Assembly: GCA_014529385.2 (NCBI GenBank)
Contig: CM043960.1
Span: 76,657,910-76,721,909 of the forward strand
Length of the DNA stretch: 64,000 bases
Source of the DNA: Adiantum capillus-veneris
Taxonomy: Eukaryota > Streptophyta > Polypodiopsida > Polypodiales > Pteridaceae
Reading direction: 5' to 3'
The position numbers were made by a program, and so were the translations under genes. Below the pieces are notes generated by a model. That model did no database searches. It had not been told where the DNA came from and saw nothing but the letters and a program-made list of their open reading frames with translations. Shown here one piece after another: positions 46,625-58,081 of the stretch. The first letter of the stretch is position 1. Every line of letters begins with the position of its first letter.

Positions 46625-47379
46625 TTAAATAAACCGTCGGTAATAACCAACATGGCCCATGAACCTTTGAACTCCTTTATAGTTTGTAGGTGGTGGCAAT
46701 TCAGCAATGGCTTTAATTTTGCTCTCATTTGTGGAAATCTCATTTTTGGATACTATATGCCCTAAAATGACTCCATGTTTAACCCAAAATTGGCATTTGA
46801 AAGGGTTTAAGGAGATGCGATACAATCTACAATTCTCAAACACTTTCCGTAAGCATGATAGATGTTCTTTCCAAGAGGAATAAACACAAAGGTCATCTAA
46901 GAAATCTTCAAAAACTCCCTCGAATATTCTCTAAAAGCAGTGTTTATTAATCTTTGAGAGGTAGCCGGGGCATTGGTTAAGCCAAAAGCCATAACATGAA
47001 ATGCGAACACTCCAAATTCGGTTATAAAGGCTGTTTTAGCTTGGTCCTCTAGCGTAATTTTGATTTGATTGTAGCCAGAGTACCCATCTAAAAAGCTATA
47101 AGCTTCCTTCCCTGCAACTCTTTCAAGCACACGTTCTGAATATGGCAAGGGGTAATGGTCCCTCCTAGTGGCGGCATTGACCTTCTTGAGATCCACGCAC
47201 ACTCTGAGTTTCCCATTCTTTTTTGGCACAATCACTATTGGTGACACCCATTCTGAGTGCTCAATAGGGTATATGAATCTGCATTCCACAAGCTTTTCAA
47301 TCTTTTCTTGAACGATTTTTGCATATTTAGGATTCATTGGGTAGGGTCGTTGCTGAACTGGTTTAGCCATGCTATTCAT
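46625..47379 (-). pseudogene. Reverse transcriptase of the Tat/Athila-like element
   Basis: The frame 47379-46897 covers fingers and palm ([47 protein letters not shown]). A frameshift at the end of it places the catalytic FLDDLCVYS (about 46908-46880) in another frame. The thumb (FKCQFWVKHGVILGHIVSK, HVGYYRRFI) follows at 46843-46625. Tyr of the Y-x-D-D box is Phe, as in other plant gypsy elements. Confidence 0.85.
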
Positions 47380-47391
47380 GAAGATTGTGTG

Positions 47392-48313
47392 CTACACCAC
47401 GGAAGGTGGAACACCTTTCATATCATGATATGTCCAAGAAAATATATCCCTGAATTCCTTGAGAAGTTCTTTAAGTACACACTCCTCAGTCGCTGTCAGA
47501 TCTTGGGCAATGAAGACAGGTTTAGACTCTTCTCCTGGGTCTGTTAACTCTATTTCCTTAACTATCGTTGGACCATCATAGACTCCATTTCTCCCATCGA
47601 TAGGTTTTCTTTGAGCCTTTGTATACACAACCTTACGTTCCTCTGTGGTGTAGGATTTGAAATGTTCAGGTGCACGGTGTAAGTCTGTGGGGTCCTGTTG
47701 TTCTGTGGACTGTGATTTAACTTCTGATTCCTTTTGTTGTTGAGCTTAACTCTCGATTTTGTCGTCTCCTTATGGTACGTCCCAACTTTGGCTTATCTAT
47801 AGCCTCTAGTTGTGCGATGTCAATGGGTTGTGGACTACACCACATAACGCTTTGAAGATATTCACCCCAGTTATCTACCAACTTTCGATGAGCATCACAT
47901 GCCCCTATATAATTAAGCCATTCTGCGGTAGATTTCTTTTCATTTATTCTAGCGCGCACATTTTCTCGATATCGTCGCCTCTTATATCTCTTACTCTTCT
48001 TGTTTAATTCTCGATTACGGTCGATTTATAGTGAAGACTCACTAGATGAATGACTACTTGTGTCTTCTGCTCCCTTGGATAGATTATCATCTAGGTTACC
48101 ACTGGGCCCTGAATGGTTTTTCCCCACATTTGCACTAAGATTTAACTTAGATTCTTCATCCTCAGAGTCAAATTCAATTGATGATTCTGACCCCAAATCG
48201 TGTGGGCTATAGTCTTGTGAGGCGCTACTGGTTTCAATGCCAGTCAAACTTTCATCTTGTAGATCATCAGAAGCTATATGCATTGCTTCTAGCATGTTTA
48301 AGGGTATGGGCAT
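47392..48313 (-). pseudogene. Protease-RT linker with acidic region
   Basis: From 48313 the protease frame continues past a stop as an acidic Ser-rich stretch (GSESSIEFDSEDEESKLN), a second stop at 48026, a basic part (STAEWLNYIGACDAHRKLV) to 47717, and then another frame (FIAQDLTATEECVLKELLKE, FRDIFSWTYHDMKGV) that leads straight into RT past one stop at 47389. FRDIFSW is typical of the segment before gypsy RT. Confidence 0.6.
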
Positions 48314-49270
48314 TTAATCCCCCTCAGGTGTTACCCAGGTCGTCCCCCTATTTCCCCAAGTGTCTATGGTTGCTGCTAGGTGGACCCAATCCACATTGTC
48401 CAACTCAGTCATCCCAGGTAGTACATCCATATAAGGAGAATCTTCCCCAACATCAGTGTCCGCTTTAAACGTGTAACAACACTGCAATGGGGTCGAGTGA
48501 ACTGTGGTGTTAGATCTATGATCAACTATAAACCTGTTTCGTAGAGGATGTGCTCGACACGTCACAAGATCCACTCGAATGACAGAATCTTGGAACTGCA
48601 AGTAGACATGGTTTTTAGACCAGTCATGCACCATTTTTTCTTCCCTCATGAAAGGACGTCCTAAGATCATCTCCGATGCCATAGCGTGTTTGGAGAAATC
48701 CGTAACAATAAAGGTAATCCTTATTTTATGTCCAAAGACCTTGATCTTGAGATCTTCTAGCATCCCAATAGGTTTAACAATAGACCCATTGGCCATCTTC
48801 ACTACTATGGTTGTGGTCGCAAGGTGAGGTCTTCCCATAGTTTCCCAACAATTTTTAGTCACAATGCTAACCCCAGCGCCACCATCAAGGATTCCCTTCA
48901 TAGTTAATCCCTTAGTAGTGATTGGTATAGTCGCATTGGATTCATCACCCTCAAAGTATTGTCCCAACTTGTTAACAGGTATTTCTATAACAAGGTTCTC
49001 ATCTAGGTTGGGTTGTGGATCTATGTGTTCCTCCTCTATTGGCATCTCCCCAGCTCCATCCATCTGTGCAAATTGTGGTAGCCCAAACTTCAGTTCTCCA
49101 TTGAGGAAGGCTTGAAGAGCTGAGACTAGCTCAGGGTCTTTATATAGTTTGGACATGATGGTGGTTCTAACTTTTGAAGACATGAAATCATCAATTTGAC
49201 AATGTAATTGATATTTTGGCCTCTTTCCGCAAGAGCAGCTACTTGATATATAGGTTTGACTTGTCCCCAA
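48314..49270 (-). CDS. Protease region (318 codons open)
   Basis: The retropepsin loop reads MKGILDGGAGVSIVTKNCWE, with Asp-Gly-Gly replacing Asp-Ser/Thr-Gly, at about residue 126. The later strand reads MASEMILGRPFMREEK. The first hundred residues are a linker from gag (AFLNGELKFGLPQF). The frame stops at 48314 after TPEGD. Gly-Gly in the loop occurs in Athila-type elements as far as I recall, so the domain may be intact. Confidence 0.7.
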   Translation of the reverse strand: MGTSQTYISSSCSCGKRPKYQLHCQIDDFMSSKVRTTIMSKLYKDPELVSALQAFLNGELKFGLPQFAQMDGAGEMPIEEEHIDPQPNLDENLVIEIPVNKLGQYFEGDESNATIPITTKGLTMKGILDGGAGVSIVTKNCWETMGRPHLATTTIVVKMANGSIVKPIGMLEDLKIKVFGHKIRITFIVTDFSKHAMASEMILGRPFMREEKMVHDWSKNHVYLQFQDSVIRVDLVTCRAHPLRNRFIVDHRSNTTVHSTPLQCCYTFKADTDVGEDSPYMDVLPGMTELDNVDWVHLAATIDTWGNRGTTWVTPEGD

Positions 49271-49730
49271 TAGTCCTCCATGTAGTATTGTGGACTTTCT
49301 TCAAGCACATCCATCCCATAGGCGATATTAGGATCTATATCTTCCTCATAGCCTTCCAAACAAGAAATAGATCACTCACAACCCACTTGATTCACAAAAG
49401 TGATTCTCGGATGTGGTGGTTGCGGTCCTAGCACTGGAAGTGGTAAGGGTGTTGTTTGAACAACATTTTGGGCCCTAGGGACCATATGTTGTGATGTTTG
49501 TTCAAGAGGTGGGGCCGGCATCAATGTAGGCACTCGAGGTGTGTCTTTCCATGCTAAGGTTGGTCTATTGGCCATCGCGCGCTTAAATACTATGCAATCC
49601 TTAGCTTGATGACCATACCTTCCACATGCATTGCACTTCCCATTGAATTTTACTCTAAAAGTAGGGCAATTGTCCCCATCTAGTCTGTCCTCAGCACAGC
49701 AAACATCTTGAACACATCTGTGTTGTTGTC
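49126..49730 (-). pseudogene. Gag remnant with zinc knuckle
   Basis: An ATG at about 49734 opens MADNNTDVFKMFAVLRTD then a stop. Almost at once another frame reads KFNGKCNACGRYGHQAKDC (C-x2-C-x4-H-x4-C, about 49635-49590) and a Pro-rich linker to 49372, followed after a stop by EGYEEDIDPNIAYGMDVLE. Only about 20 codons separate the start from the knuckle, so nearly the whole capsid has been deleted. Confidence 0.65.
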
Positions 49731-49810
49731 AGCCATGGAAAATGCCTGCAACTGATGTGAAAACTACCCAAAATGAGGAGAAACTAAGTGAGACTAGCGT
49801 GTGCTATATA

Positions 49811-50120
49811 ACACAACCGGCAGTAGACTGTATGGGACCTGTTATGCAGAAAACAGCACTGACATAAATTCTACACGAAATGATGAAATTACCTGTGCAG
49901 ACCTGCTTGTAGTGGAAATGGAGGCCGAAATCAGCCCAAATAAAAAATTCGAGCAGACTAAGCGCACACAACAGGCAGTAGACTGTAAGGGACCTGTTAT
50001 GCAGAAAATGGCACTGACATAAATTCTGCACTAAATGACAAAACTGCGTGTGCAGACCTGCTTGTAGTGGAAACGGAGGCCGAAATGAGCCCAAATAAAA
50101 AATGTGAGCAGACTAAGCTC
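49811..50120 (-). repeat. 155-bp direct repeat in the leader
   Basis: Units 49811-49965 and 49966-50120 are adjacent, share most bases (ggcagtagactgta, gggacctgttatgcagaaaa, cagacctgcttgtagtggaa) and differ at scattered positions, so the duplication is not very recent. Confidence 0.92.
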
Positions 50121-50229
50121 TAGAGTGCTCCTGAAACCTACGAATGCTCGCCAAAGCTCACTGAAATTGAAGAAAATGAGCAGGCGTGTGCTGGAGCTAC
50201 TGGCGACTAAGCTCGGGAGGACATAACCT

Positions 50230-50241
50230 GCTCTGATACCA
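50230..50241 (-). promoter_or_regulatory. Primer-binding site, initiator tRNA-Met type
   Basis: On the minus strand TGGTATCAGAGC. It implies that a 5' LTR ends just above 50241. The adjoining minus-strand text ends ...CTAATTCCACCCAAT. Confidence 0.8.
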
Positions 50242-51999
50242 ATTGGGTGGAATTAGGGTTGTAGAGAATCACACACAGTTTGGAGAAGACGAAGGAAGCT
50301 CAAGGCACACAACTGCGAGTGTATTACTTAGTGTGTGATGGAAAGATAGATAGCCCTAGAGTGATGGGCGTATATACAATGCACGGGAGAAAGAACCTCC
50401 TAAAGTGGGGAAAAATGCCCCGACGGTCCTAGTGTGTTCACACACATCACTACCACATGTATATGGTAACAGTCACTCTTGCATGGGGGGAGATTGCATC
50501 CAGTGCTTGTGTCTTTCTCATCTCCTCTCCTCTCTTCTCTCTCGTCGTGCTGGTGTAGCACTCCGCTCTAGGAGGTGCATCTGCACGTGCTCTCTTGCTC
50601 TCTATCTCTCTGATAATGTGCAATCTTGATTATGTGCTATGGGATTCACCATATATGAAGTTTCGTCGGTTTGGCTTGCAGCATGTAGTTTTTTCTATTT
50701 TGTAGGGCTCCTCGTGCATCCGTTTGTAGCATTACCCTTTGGTTGTACACACATTGGACTGCATTGGTGTGTGCTTAGAATAGAACTTGGAGCATAAAAT
50801 TTGCAGCCATGTATGGGATCGTGAATGTGAGATCTTTAGCTTGTGTTTAGCTCATTACGGAGCTAGTTTTTCTGAGATTTTAGATTATTTTGGTATGGTT
50901 CATTTTCTGACACTGTGGCAAATTTAGTAGAAATAAGTTTCCACGGGTACATTTTTTGGTCCGAAAAATGAAATTTTCGCCATAACTTCCTCATACGGAC
51001 TCAAATTTGTGCAACGTAGGAATTGTTTAGGGTTTTTCGGCACATTTCAAATGCAATGGTGGTGTCCATTTGACCTAATTTTGATCACATTTTTGCAGCA
51101 ATGACATCATCATTCTCACACACAGACACAAGTTTTGTGGACACAAATTGAGACACAACATAGGTGTTTTGAGCATTGGCTCAATGTATGCTTATGTGGG
51201 TTATACATGCTCAATATGAATGTAGTGTGATCCTTGTCTATGATGCAACAAATTACAGGTACAAGTGCTACTTGCCCACTATAGGTAGTTGGATACAGGT
51301 ACAGGTATTCGAGATCATTTTCCTTGAGATCTATTTGTAATATGCCATATGTGTTTGAAATTTTTGTTTAGCATTGTGGTAAACTCTATCATTGAAAGTA
51401 GGTAGTACATGTTGACTAACTTTTAATCTACATTGCACATTCAGTGGGAGTTGTAGTTATTGCTTGCACTCTAATGAGTGCTTGTTTGAGCGCATATCCT
51501 TCTTATTGAAAGATTATCATATGTACATTTGTTGTGGATACTACCTTTGTATCCATCTGTAGAGCCATATTGACTAGAACGACAATCTTGGCCATTTTTG
51601 AGACTTGGTCCAGAAGATAGTCATTTCTGAGACTTGACTATGGTTGTGTCATTGCTTAGCCTTTTGTGAGGGTTGTGCATTAGGTTCTTTTGAACAATGG
51701 GGGCCAGGTTACCCAATGAAAAATGGATTAGGTTTCTAGAGATCCCCACTATTGTATCCTTGTCATAGGCCATGTATAGAGAGGACTAGGTGCTTTGACA
51801 CCGTGTTGGCAGTCATCTGTCACTTTGACATTGTGCACATATAATTTGCTATCTTTTAGTTTATGTCTATTTCTTAGAGAGCGATTTTATGCATTTTTGG
51901 TTTATGGATGTTGCGCTTTGACAATCATTTTGGTTGAGATTTTCTCTCAACTTTAAAGAAGACTCTACCAAAATCTTGTGCTAGCAATTTTGCTCTTAT
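50242..51999. other. Putative 5' LTR remains and non-coding stretch
   Basis: Above the PBS, 50248-50470 could be a short minus-strand LTR (TGTTACCATATAC start, a TATATACG box near 50374, end ATTCCA), but it does not resemble the candidate 3' LTR at 43218-43442. From 50471 to 51999 I see no gene. It is probably the decayed upstream side of the copia element, whose 5' LTR and PBS I could not find. Confidence 0.4.
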
Positions 52000-52828
52000 G
52001 GTGTATTCTTAGGACAGTGATGCTTATGACATCAAGAAGTTTGATGGGACAAACTTGCACCTTGGAAAGAGAAAATTCAAGATGTCATAGTGCCAAAGAA
52101 GGAGAAACTTTCCATTTCGTATGCTACAAAGATTGAGGAGATGAGCATGACTCTGTTTCAATGGGAAGAGTTAGATGTGATTTGCAGATCTGCGATTAGA
52201 TTGCATCTTGCAAATTTAGTTTATTTCATTGTTTTAGAGTGTGCTACAGCGCTTCAAGCATGGTTGAAGTTATGCAACACGTATGAGCAAAACTCTGCTA
52301 GCAACAAGGTGTTCTTTATGCAAAAGCTTTATAATATTCATATGAAAGATTCAACTAGTGTTGCTAGCCATATTAAAGAGTTTTCTCTTTGTTTGATCAT
52401 ATTCTTGCCCAACAAATGAAGATAGATGATGAGATGAAAGCTATTTTCTTGCTTTGCTCATTGCCAACGTCATGGGATACATTTTGTACTACCATTAGTA
52501 ATTTTGCACCAAATGGTACGCTGGTGTAAATGATATCACTAGTTCTCTTCTTTCAAAAGAACTGCGTCATAAGATTATGGGTAGGTCGCATCATGGCAAA
52601 GCTCACTATGTGCCGAAAGAAAGAAAACAAAGGAAAGGTTGTTCTTGGCAACATGAATCTGACAAAGATGGCAAGAGAGATACATCTCATGATAGATCAA
52701 AGTATCACAATAAAAAGGGCATTCAATGTCATTTCTGTGAGAAGTATGGTCATATTGTCATGCATGGAAATGTGAGAAAGGCAAAACCAAAAGCAGTGAT
52801 GCAAAAGAGGAAAAGAGTAAAAGTTTAG
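52000..52828 (+). pseudogene. Copia gag
   Basis: IKKFDGTN near 52030, then after a frameshift ELDVICRSAIRLHLANLVYF and YEQNSASNKVFFMQKLYN, the gag_pre/UBN2-type copia capsid. A further shift leads to the knuckle CHFCEKYGHIVMHGN (about 52726-52770), in which the last Cys is replaced, so zinc binding is lost. Confidence 0.75.
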
Positions 52829-52959
52829 TGAAGATCTAGGAGATTAATTTGGTTGCTGATTATGATGATGCGGTAGGAAATTAATTTGCTGACAGAGTCT
52901 AAAAATGTGTTCTATGATGCACAAAGAGAATCTACCTTTACAAAGTTCATTGCCAGCTG

Positions 52960-53918
52960 CGAACTGCTAGTCAATGGTGAAGTGTCACATACGTGGATCC
53001 TAGATTCAGGTGCATCTCTTCATGTGACTACACAGGGAGTGGTTTACTCATTATGAAGATATTGTTGGTTTCATCACATTGGGTGAAAGTTATGCTTGTG
53101 ACATAGTTGGAATTGGTGACATTACTATGGTTTTGTTGAATGGTGTCAGATTTTTCATTCACAATGTTCATCACATGCCATGTTTGAGTGGCACTTCGAT
53201 TTCAGTTGGCACACTTGACGACTTGAGTTATAAAATCACTTTCTATCATCAATCTTGGCATATATCCAAAGTCAACTTGTTTCTTGCTAGTGGTTCTCTC
53301 TTTATGTGCCTAAAAAAAGAGTGTTCTCTGGGTAGCCGAGCTGCCAAATGTTGCTTTGTGGCATAGCGAGTTGGGACACATGTCCAAAAAAGGAATGGAA
53401 ACTCTTTCTTGTTTGGGTTATTTACTAGCTTTATCTTTTTTGTATTTCCTTTCTGTGAGCATTGCCAGCATGGGAAGCAAACACTTGCTTTTTGTAATGT
53501 TTCATTTGAGAAAGAGAGACGTCTCTTAGAGCTTATACATAGTGTTGTATGCGCCCATGCCAACTTAGTCTCTTGTGGTGCATCTTATTTTGTGACACTC
53601 ATAGATGACGCGACACACAAAATTCGGGCTTATGCATTAAAGTCAACGAATGAGACATTCTCTTACTTTAGGAGATTCTTGTTAAGTGTTAAAACTCAGT
53701 TTGGTAAGAAGCGAAAGGCTTCACATTCATACAATGGTGGAGAATGCATCTCCAAAGAGTTTGTTGACTTTTGCATAGGAAGGAGAATTAAGTGTGAGTT
53801 CACTGCTCCTTATACCCCATCTCATAGCGATGTTTCTAAGAGAATGATCGGTACGATTCAAGAGAAAATCATGTCTATGCTAGCACATGAAAGTCTAACA
53901 CAAGGCTTTTGGGCATAA
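52960..53918 (+). pseudogene. Copia protease and integrase core
   Basis: The protease loop WILDSGASLHVTT begins at 52994 and the frame breaks soon after. The region after it reads SYACDIVGIGDITM and LWHSELGHMSKKGM (pre-integrase zinc segment; the expected first His position is kept, the second set is disturbed). The core frame 53409-53918 shows IDDATHKIRAYALKSTNETF, SYNGGECISKEFVDF (canonical DNGGE with Asp changed to Tyr) and SKRMIGTIQEK, then a stop in place of the codon after QGFWA. Confidence 0.75.
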
Positions 53919-54090
53919 GTGCTTTACACAATGGTTTATTTGATCAATAGATACCACATGCATCATTGTAATTTTGTGTGCTTGAGGAGTTATGGTCAAG
54001 ACATAAGTTGTCATATGACAAATTTAGGGCACTTAGTTGTGAAGCTTATGCACATGTACCTAGGGAGCTTCATGCTAAGCTAGATCCAAA

Positions 54091-55060
54091 ATGTTGAAAT
54101 GCATCTTTATAGGCTATGGATTGGATGGTAAGTTTGGCTATCGTTTGTGGGATCCAAAGAGTCGATTTGTTATCCATAGCAGTGATGTTTTCTTCAATGA
54201 GACTAAGATGAACAAACAACCAATAGAAGAGGTTGAATTTTGGAAGGTTACATTCTTTGATGTATCACCTCCTATGCAAATAACTCAACAATGAACACTC
54301 CATATGATAGAGCTACTGAGTAGGCAAGTACTACTCAATTGAGGAGACCTCAAATAGACTCGCATTTGCTAGAGTGGTCTATTCTTGGCATGCATTTTGT
54401 GTTTCTCATGGATAATGTTGAGCCTTCTTGTTACAAAGAGTCTATGCTAGCCAAGGATAAGATTCAATGGGTATTTGTGATGAAAAGTGAGTTATCTAGC
54501 ATATAAAATAACAAAACTTGGGATTTGGTTCCATTTCCAAAAGGTAAGAAAGCATTGCCTTGTAAATGGGTCTATAGACATAAGTTTACATCCAATGTTG
54601 GGACATAAAGCTTGGTTAGTAGCTAAGGGATTCAAGAAAGCGTATGCATAGATTATGAAATATTTTCTCTAGTGGTCAAAATGGTGACACGAAGATTTTT
54701 TCTTGGATTAGTCGCTATAGAGGAACTAGAGCTAGTTCAAATGGATGTAATAACAACTTCCTTTTACGGTGATCTTGATGAGGAGATTTATATCCAATAA
54801 CCTAAAGGGTTTGTGCAAAAAGTCAAGGAACATTTTGTGTGCAGACTAAAGAAGAGTCTTTATGGTCTAAAGCAAGCATCCAGGGAATGATATCATAAGT
54901 TGGATACTTTTATGCGATCCCAAGGATTTACACGTAGTACTAAGGATCCATGTCAATATGTGAAAAGACGTGAAATGGAACTTCTTATTGTGCTTGTTCT
55001 TTATGTGATGACATACTCATTGCTGGTCATATGAAAAAGGACATTGGTGACCTAAAGCAC
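54091..55060 (+). pseudogene. Copia reverse transcriptase
   Basis: Fragments in several frames: FIGYGLDGKFGYRLWDP, NKTWDLVPFPKGKKALPCKWV near 54520, MDVITTSFYGDLDEEIYI near 54745, CRLKKSLYGLKQAS near 54845. The catalytic Y-V-D-D is disrupted by loss of one G at about 54995-55005, giving YVMTYS in frame while VDDILIAGH remains readable if the base is allowed for. Confidence 0.75.
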
Positions 55061-55299
55061 AAGCTACATAGTCAGTTCCACATGAAATATTTTGGTGATG
55101 CCAATCATATTTTGGGTATGTGCGTTACTCGAGATAGTAAACAAATTGCTATGTGTGTCTTAGAAAGATTATGCGCAGAAAGTGCTTGAACATTTCAATA
55201 TGTAGAAGGGAAATTACTCCATTGCCTACCTATTTGAAAATCAACAAGAATGATTGTGCCAAACCTATTGAGAAAAAGCCATGATGGCTAAGGTTCCTT

Positions 55300-55870
55300 A
55301 TGCTTCAGCTTGTGGCAGTCTCATGTATGCCATGGTAACTACTACCAGACTTAACATTGTGTATGATGTGGGAGTTAGCAAATATATGTCCAATCTTAAA
55401 AAGAACCATTAGGATGTTTTCAATCGACTCTTAGATGAGTGGCACAATGGATAAACAATTATGCTATACTCATGGAGAGTTATCCATTAGGGGATATGTT
55501 GACAGTGATTATGCAGGCTATGTTATCAATCGTAAAAATCAACGACTAGTTGGTTTACACTTTTGGCAATCCGTTCTTCAAGACTGTACATTAATTTTCA
55601 CTACAGAGGCAAAGTATGTCCCTTTGAGTGAAGCATGCAAAGACGCTATATGGCTTACTTGTCTCGTGAGAGATCTTGGACTAGAGTAGAAGATACTAGT
55701 TCTTCACTGTGACAATCAGAATGTTGTTTCATGCAAGGACAAAGCACATTGATGTGCGTTATCACTTCAGCCACGATTGCTTCATGGCAAACAAGAATCT
55801 TGACTTGGTGAAAGATACATACATCAAAGAATGCAATGGATGCACTCACTAAGCATGTCTCCAACAATTA
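55300..55870 (+). pseudogene. Copia RNase H
   Basis: SACGSLMYAMVTTTRLNIVY near 55310 is the usual segment before RNase H. The frame 55435-55689 carries LSIRGYVDSDYAGYVINRK and TTEAKYVPLSEACKDAIWL, holding two of the acidic residues. A stop follows LGLE and the tail (about 55750-55860) is shifted and stopped near the expected end. Confidence 0.8.
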
Positions 55871-55982
55871 GTTTCAACACTGTTATCAATTGATGGGCAT
55901 CAGGTGAAGATGCGGTATTCTTCACTGATTGTTCATGTTGTATAGTTTTTTGGCTTCCCACATTGGTCATCAAGTGGGAGAA

Positions 55983-56449
55983 TGTTGGGTTATTGACCAT
56001 GTAGGTCGAGCGCCCACCGTCCATCACAGTAACTTATGTTTGCTAAACTTTTAATTGTATAGATATGCAATTTATGAGCTACCCAAAGGAAGTATGTGTT
56101 ACCCAAAGGAAGCGAAAAAGAAAACAAAATGAAATCTTCACCTGAGTAATGACTTGATAAACTCCAAGGAGACCCATGTGAATATTCATAACCCAAAAAA
56201 AAAATTAAAATGACATAAAGAAGAAATTGAAGTAGTTGGAGAGCTTTTTTTTTTGCCTCATAAGGATTATAGAAGCCTTTGTATGAAATTTGGTGTTGAA
56301 ATCTCAAGAATTTATGGTTGAAAGTTTGAAAACTATTGTGTAGATAATTGATTACTGGATTGCTCTTACTTTCTCAACCACTTTCACCGCTTCATTAAAC
56401 CACTTGCACATAGTAGTGATTGATAGAGATTTTGGGAAACAGACAACTG
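55983..56449 (+). repeat. Start of the copia 3' LTR
   Basis: TGTTGGGTTATTGACC follows the polypurine tract. No CA end was fixed, and no sister copy exists in the window. Confidence 0.5.
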
Positions 56450-57185
56450 TTGGGTAAATGTTTCCAATTTGTAAGAGGAATCAAATTGGATTAGCCTCGT
56501 TGGCTCAGATGGTTGTGTAGGTCGTAAAGACCCAAGTTTGATACCTAGTGACACCTTTCAAATTTTAAATTGTACTTAAAAAATTGCATAGATTGGAGTG
56601 CACATTACCTTAAATTTTTGGCGTTTAGATGGTTAGACCAATTTGTCAAAACTTTCAATTAAGCGTGCATGTGTAGCAATAGTACTAGGATGGGTGAACT
56701 GTCAAGAAGTTTGGGGTTTAGATGGTTAGATCAATTTGGGAAATCTTTCAATTAAGCGTGCATTTGTAACAACAATACTAGGACATGTGATCTCTCGCAA
56801 AGTTTTTCCCTTTGGATCTCTTGCATGGTTTTCTACATGGTATTAGAATTAGGCATTGTGTCTTGCACTTTAAAGGAGAAGTTGGCTAGCATTTGTGTGT
56901 TCGAAAACTCATTGGCTAGTGAAGTAGCATGATATGTTGAGTCCTTTCTAATAATTGCACACAACTTGGTATTAAGGGGAATGTCTGAGTAAATATTGTC
57001 AACATGTAAGAGGAATCATATTGAAGACACTAGAGGTCTCCGTCACCTATAGGTTTTAGGGTCTAAATGGCTAGGCTATTTTGAAATATCTTTTAGTTAA
57101 GCACGCATGTGTGAAAACAATACTGGGATGAGCGACCTCCTGAGAAGTTTGTCCCTTTGTATTTCTTGCATGATTTTCTACAAAA
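56450..57185 (+). repeat. Two diverged copies of an LTR-like unit
   Basis: At 56450 TGTTGGGTAAATGTTTCC...tgtaagaggaatc and at 56984 TGTCTGAGTAAATATTGTC...tgtaagaggaatc start parallel units. Both contain a 'ttagatggttaga'-type segment, 'tcaattaagcgtgcat' or its variant, an 'atactaggat' string, and end with 'ctttgtatttcttgcatg'. The middle part is present twice in the first unit (56628 and 56712). These look like degraded copia LTRs in tandem. Confidence 0.6.
56490..56625 (+). mobile_element. tRNA-like insertion (SINE candidate) in the first LTR unit
   Basis: An A-box TGGCTCAGATGG (56501-56512) is followed 22 bases later by a B-box-like AGTTTGATACC (56535-56545), with the 5' text GCCTCGT like a tRNA acceptor. 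The second LTR unit has only about 33 bases in the matching place, so the extra 100 bases look inserted. Confidence 0.45.
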
Positions 57186-58081
57186 GCTTATAGTTCTTGA
57201 ATCTTTGGCAAAGGAAGCTACCTAGAAGTGACTTTTATAGATATCTCTTTATTAAAATCAAGGTGATGTACTCAAAAGCGATAGCGCTATTCTTTGCTTC
57301 TACAGCCATCCATAGTGTTTCTAAGGTTCTGATATCACTTAACTTGTTCATCTTCATTTGGATTTTATTAATCATATTAAAATCAATAAATTGGTCATTC
57401 TAAATAAAAGTAAACATAAACATGAAAGAAACAAAGATAATAATAGCTAACAAAGATTGCACATTACTTAGTATTAAATACCAACCATCCCCTTCAATCA
57501 ATTGATTTAGTAGATTTCCCTTCCACCTTTCATTATGATGAATTGATTCAATGTTACAAAAAGGAATTAATATTATATGTAGATAAGTAAGCAATCTAGA
57601 GAAGATGAGAAAATACAAATGAAGATTGATATAAGCAAAGAGCAATAAAAGAGCCAAAGTGTAAGTTTGAATCGTTGCTTTGATGGAGTTTTACCAAACA
57701 CCGAGCAAACTTTTTTGAGCAAACAAAATATCAAGCCAAACATACATCTAATCAAGGAAAAGATTGATTAATAAACATGTTTTGTCCACTTGTTTACAAA
57801 AGGAAGATGTTGCATGATCATGACATGAATCCCAATCATCAAGCTTGCTTTGGGTAGAGAAGAGATTAGTCGTACTAACTAATGTTCATGCTAGCATTGA
57901 ACAAATTCCCTTGCATAATGACTTTTAAGCCATCTCTTTAAAGATAGTAAAGGCTGCAAATAGAATCCAATTTGTAATAAAGTATATCTTAAAAATATTT
58001 CACCTTAATTTTTAATGAAATATAAACTAACAATAGAAAATTACAACTTTGATCTTAGTTTTAGATTCTATGGATACAGTT
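57186..58081. other. Non-coding AT-rich stretch
   Basis: No supported gene. Hydrophobic small frames at 57400-57657 and 57573-57755 are AT-driven and show no domain. Confidence 0.45.

Larger units (their letters stand above)
43218..50241 (-). mobile_element. Ty3/gypsy element of Tat/Athila-like type with extra 3' frames
   Basis: Reading on the minus strand: PBS at 50241, a leader with a 155-bp direct repeat, a gag remnant with zinc knuckle, protease, RT, RNase H, integrase, then further coding frames down to a polypurine tract and LTR start at 43442. The integrase text (YYPQANGQAESTNKTLI, LWAYRTAYK, VYGQEAVMP) is of the Tat/Athila type. Several frameshifts and stops make it non-functional, but the 621-codon RNaseH-integrase frame is intact. 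The extra frames between integrase and the polypurine tract occupy about 1.3 kb, where some plant gypsy elements carry envelope-like or other accessory genes. Confidence 0.8.
52000..55982 (+). mobile_element. Ty1/copia retrotransposon, heavily decayed
   Basis: Domains follow the copia order gag, protease, integrase, RT, RNase H on the plus strand. Stops, frameshifts and small deletions occur in every domain. It ends with the polypurine tract AAGTGGGAGAA directly before TGTTGGGTTATTG, the usual start of a copia LTR, at 55983. No 5' LTR or PBS is recognisable on the left. Confidence 0.85.

Noticed and set aside
52994-53040. Intact copia protease as evidence of a live element
   Set aside because: The loop is preserved but every other domain is stopped or shifted, and the catalytic box of RT has lost a base.
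57400-57755. Hydrophobic minus-strand frames as membrane proteins
   Set aside because: Composition follows from A/T-rich DNA (Phe, Leu, Ile); no start context, family or neighbour supports a gene.
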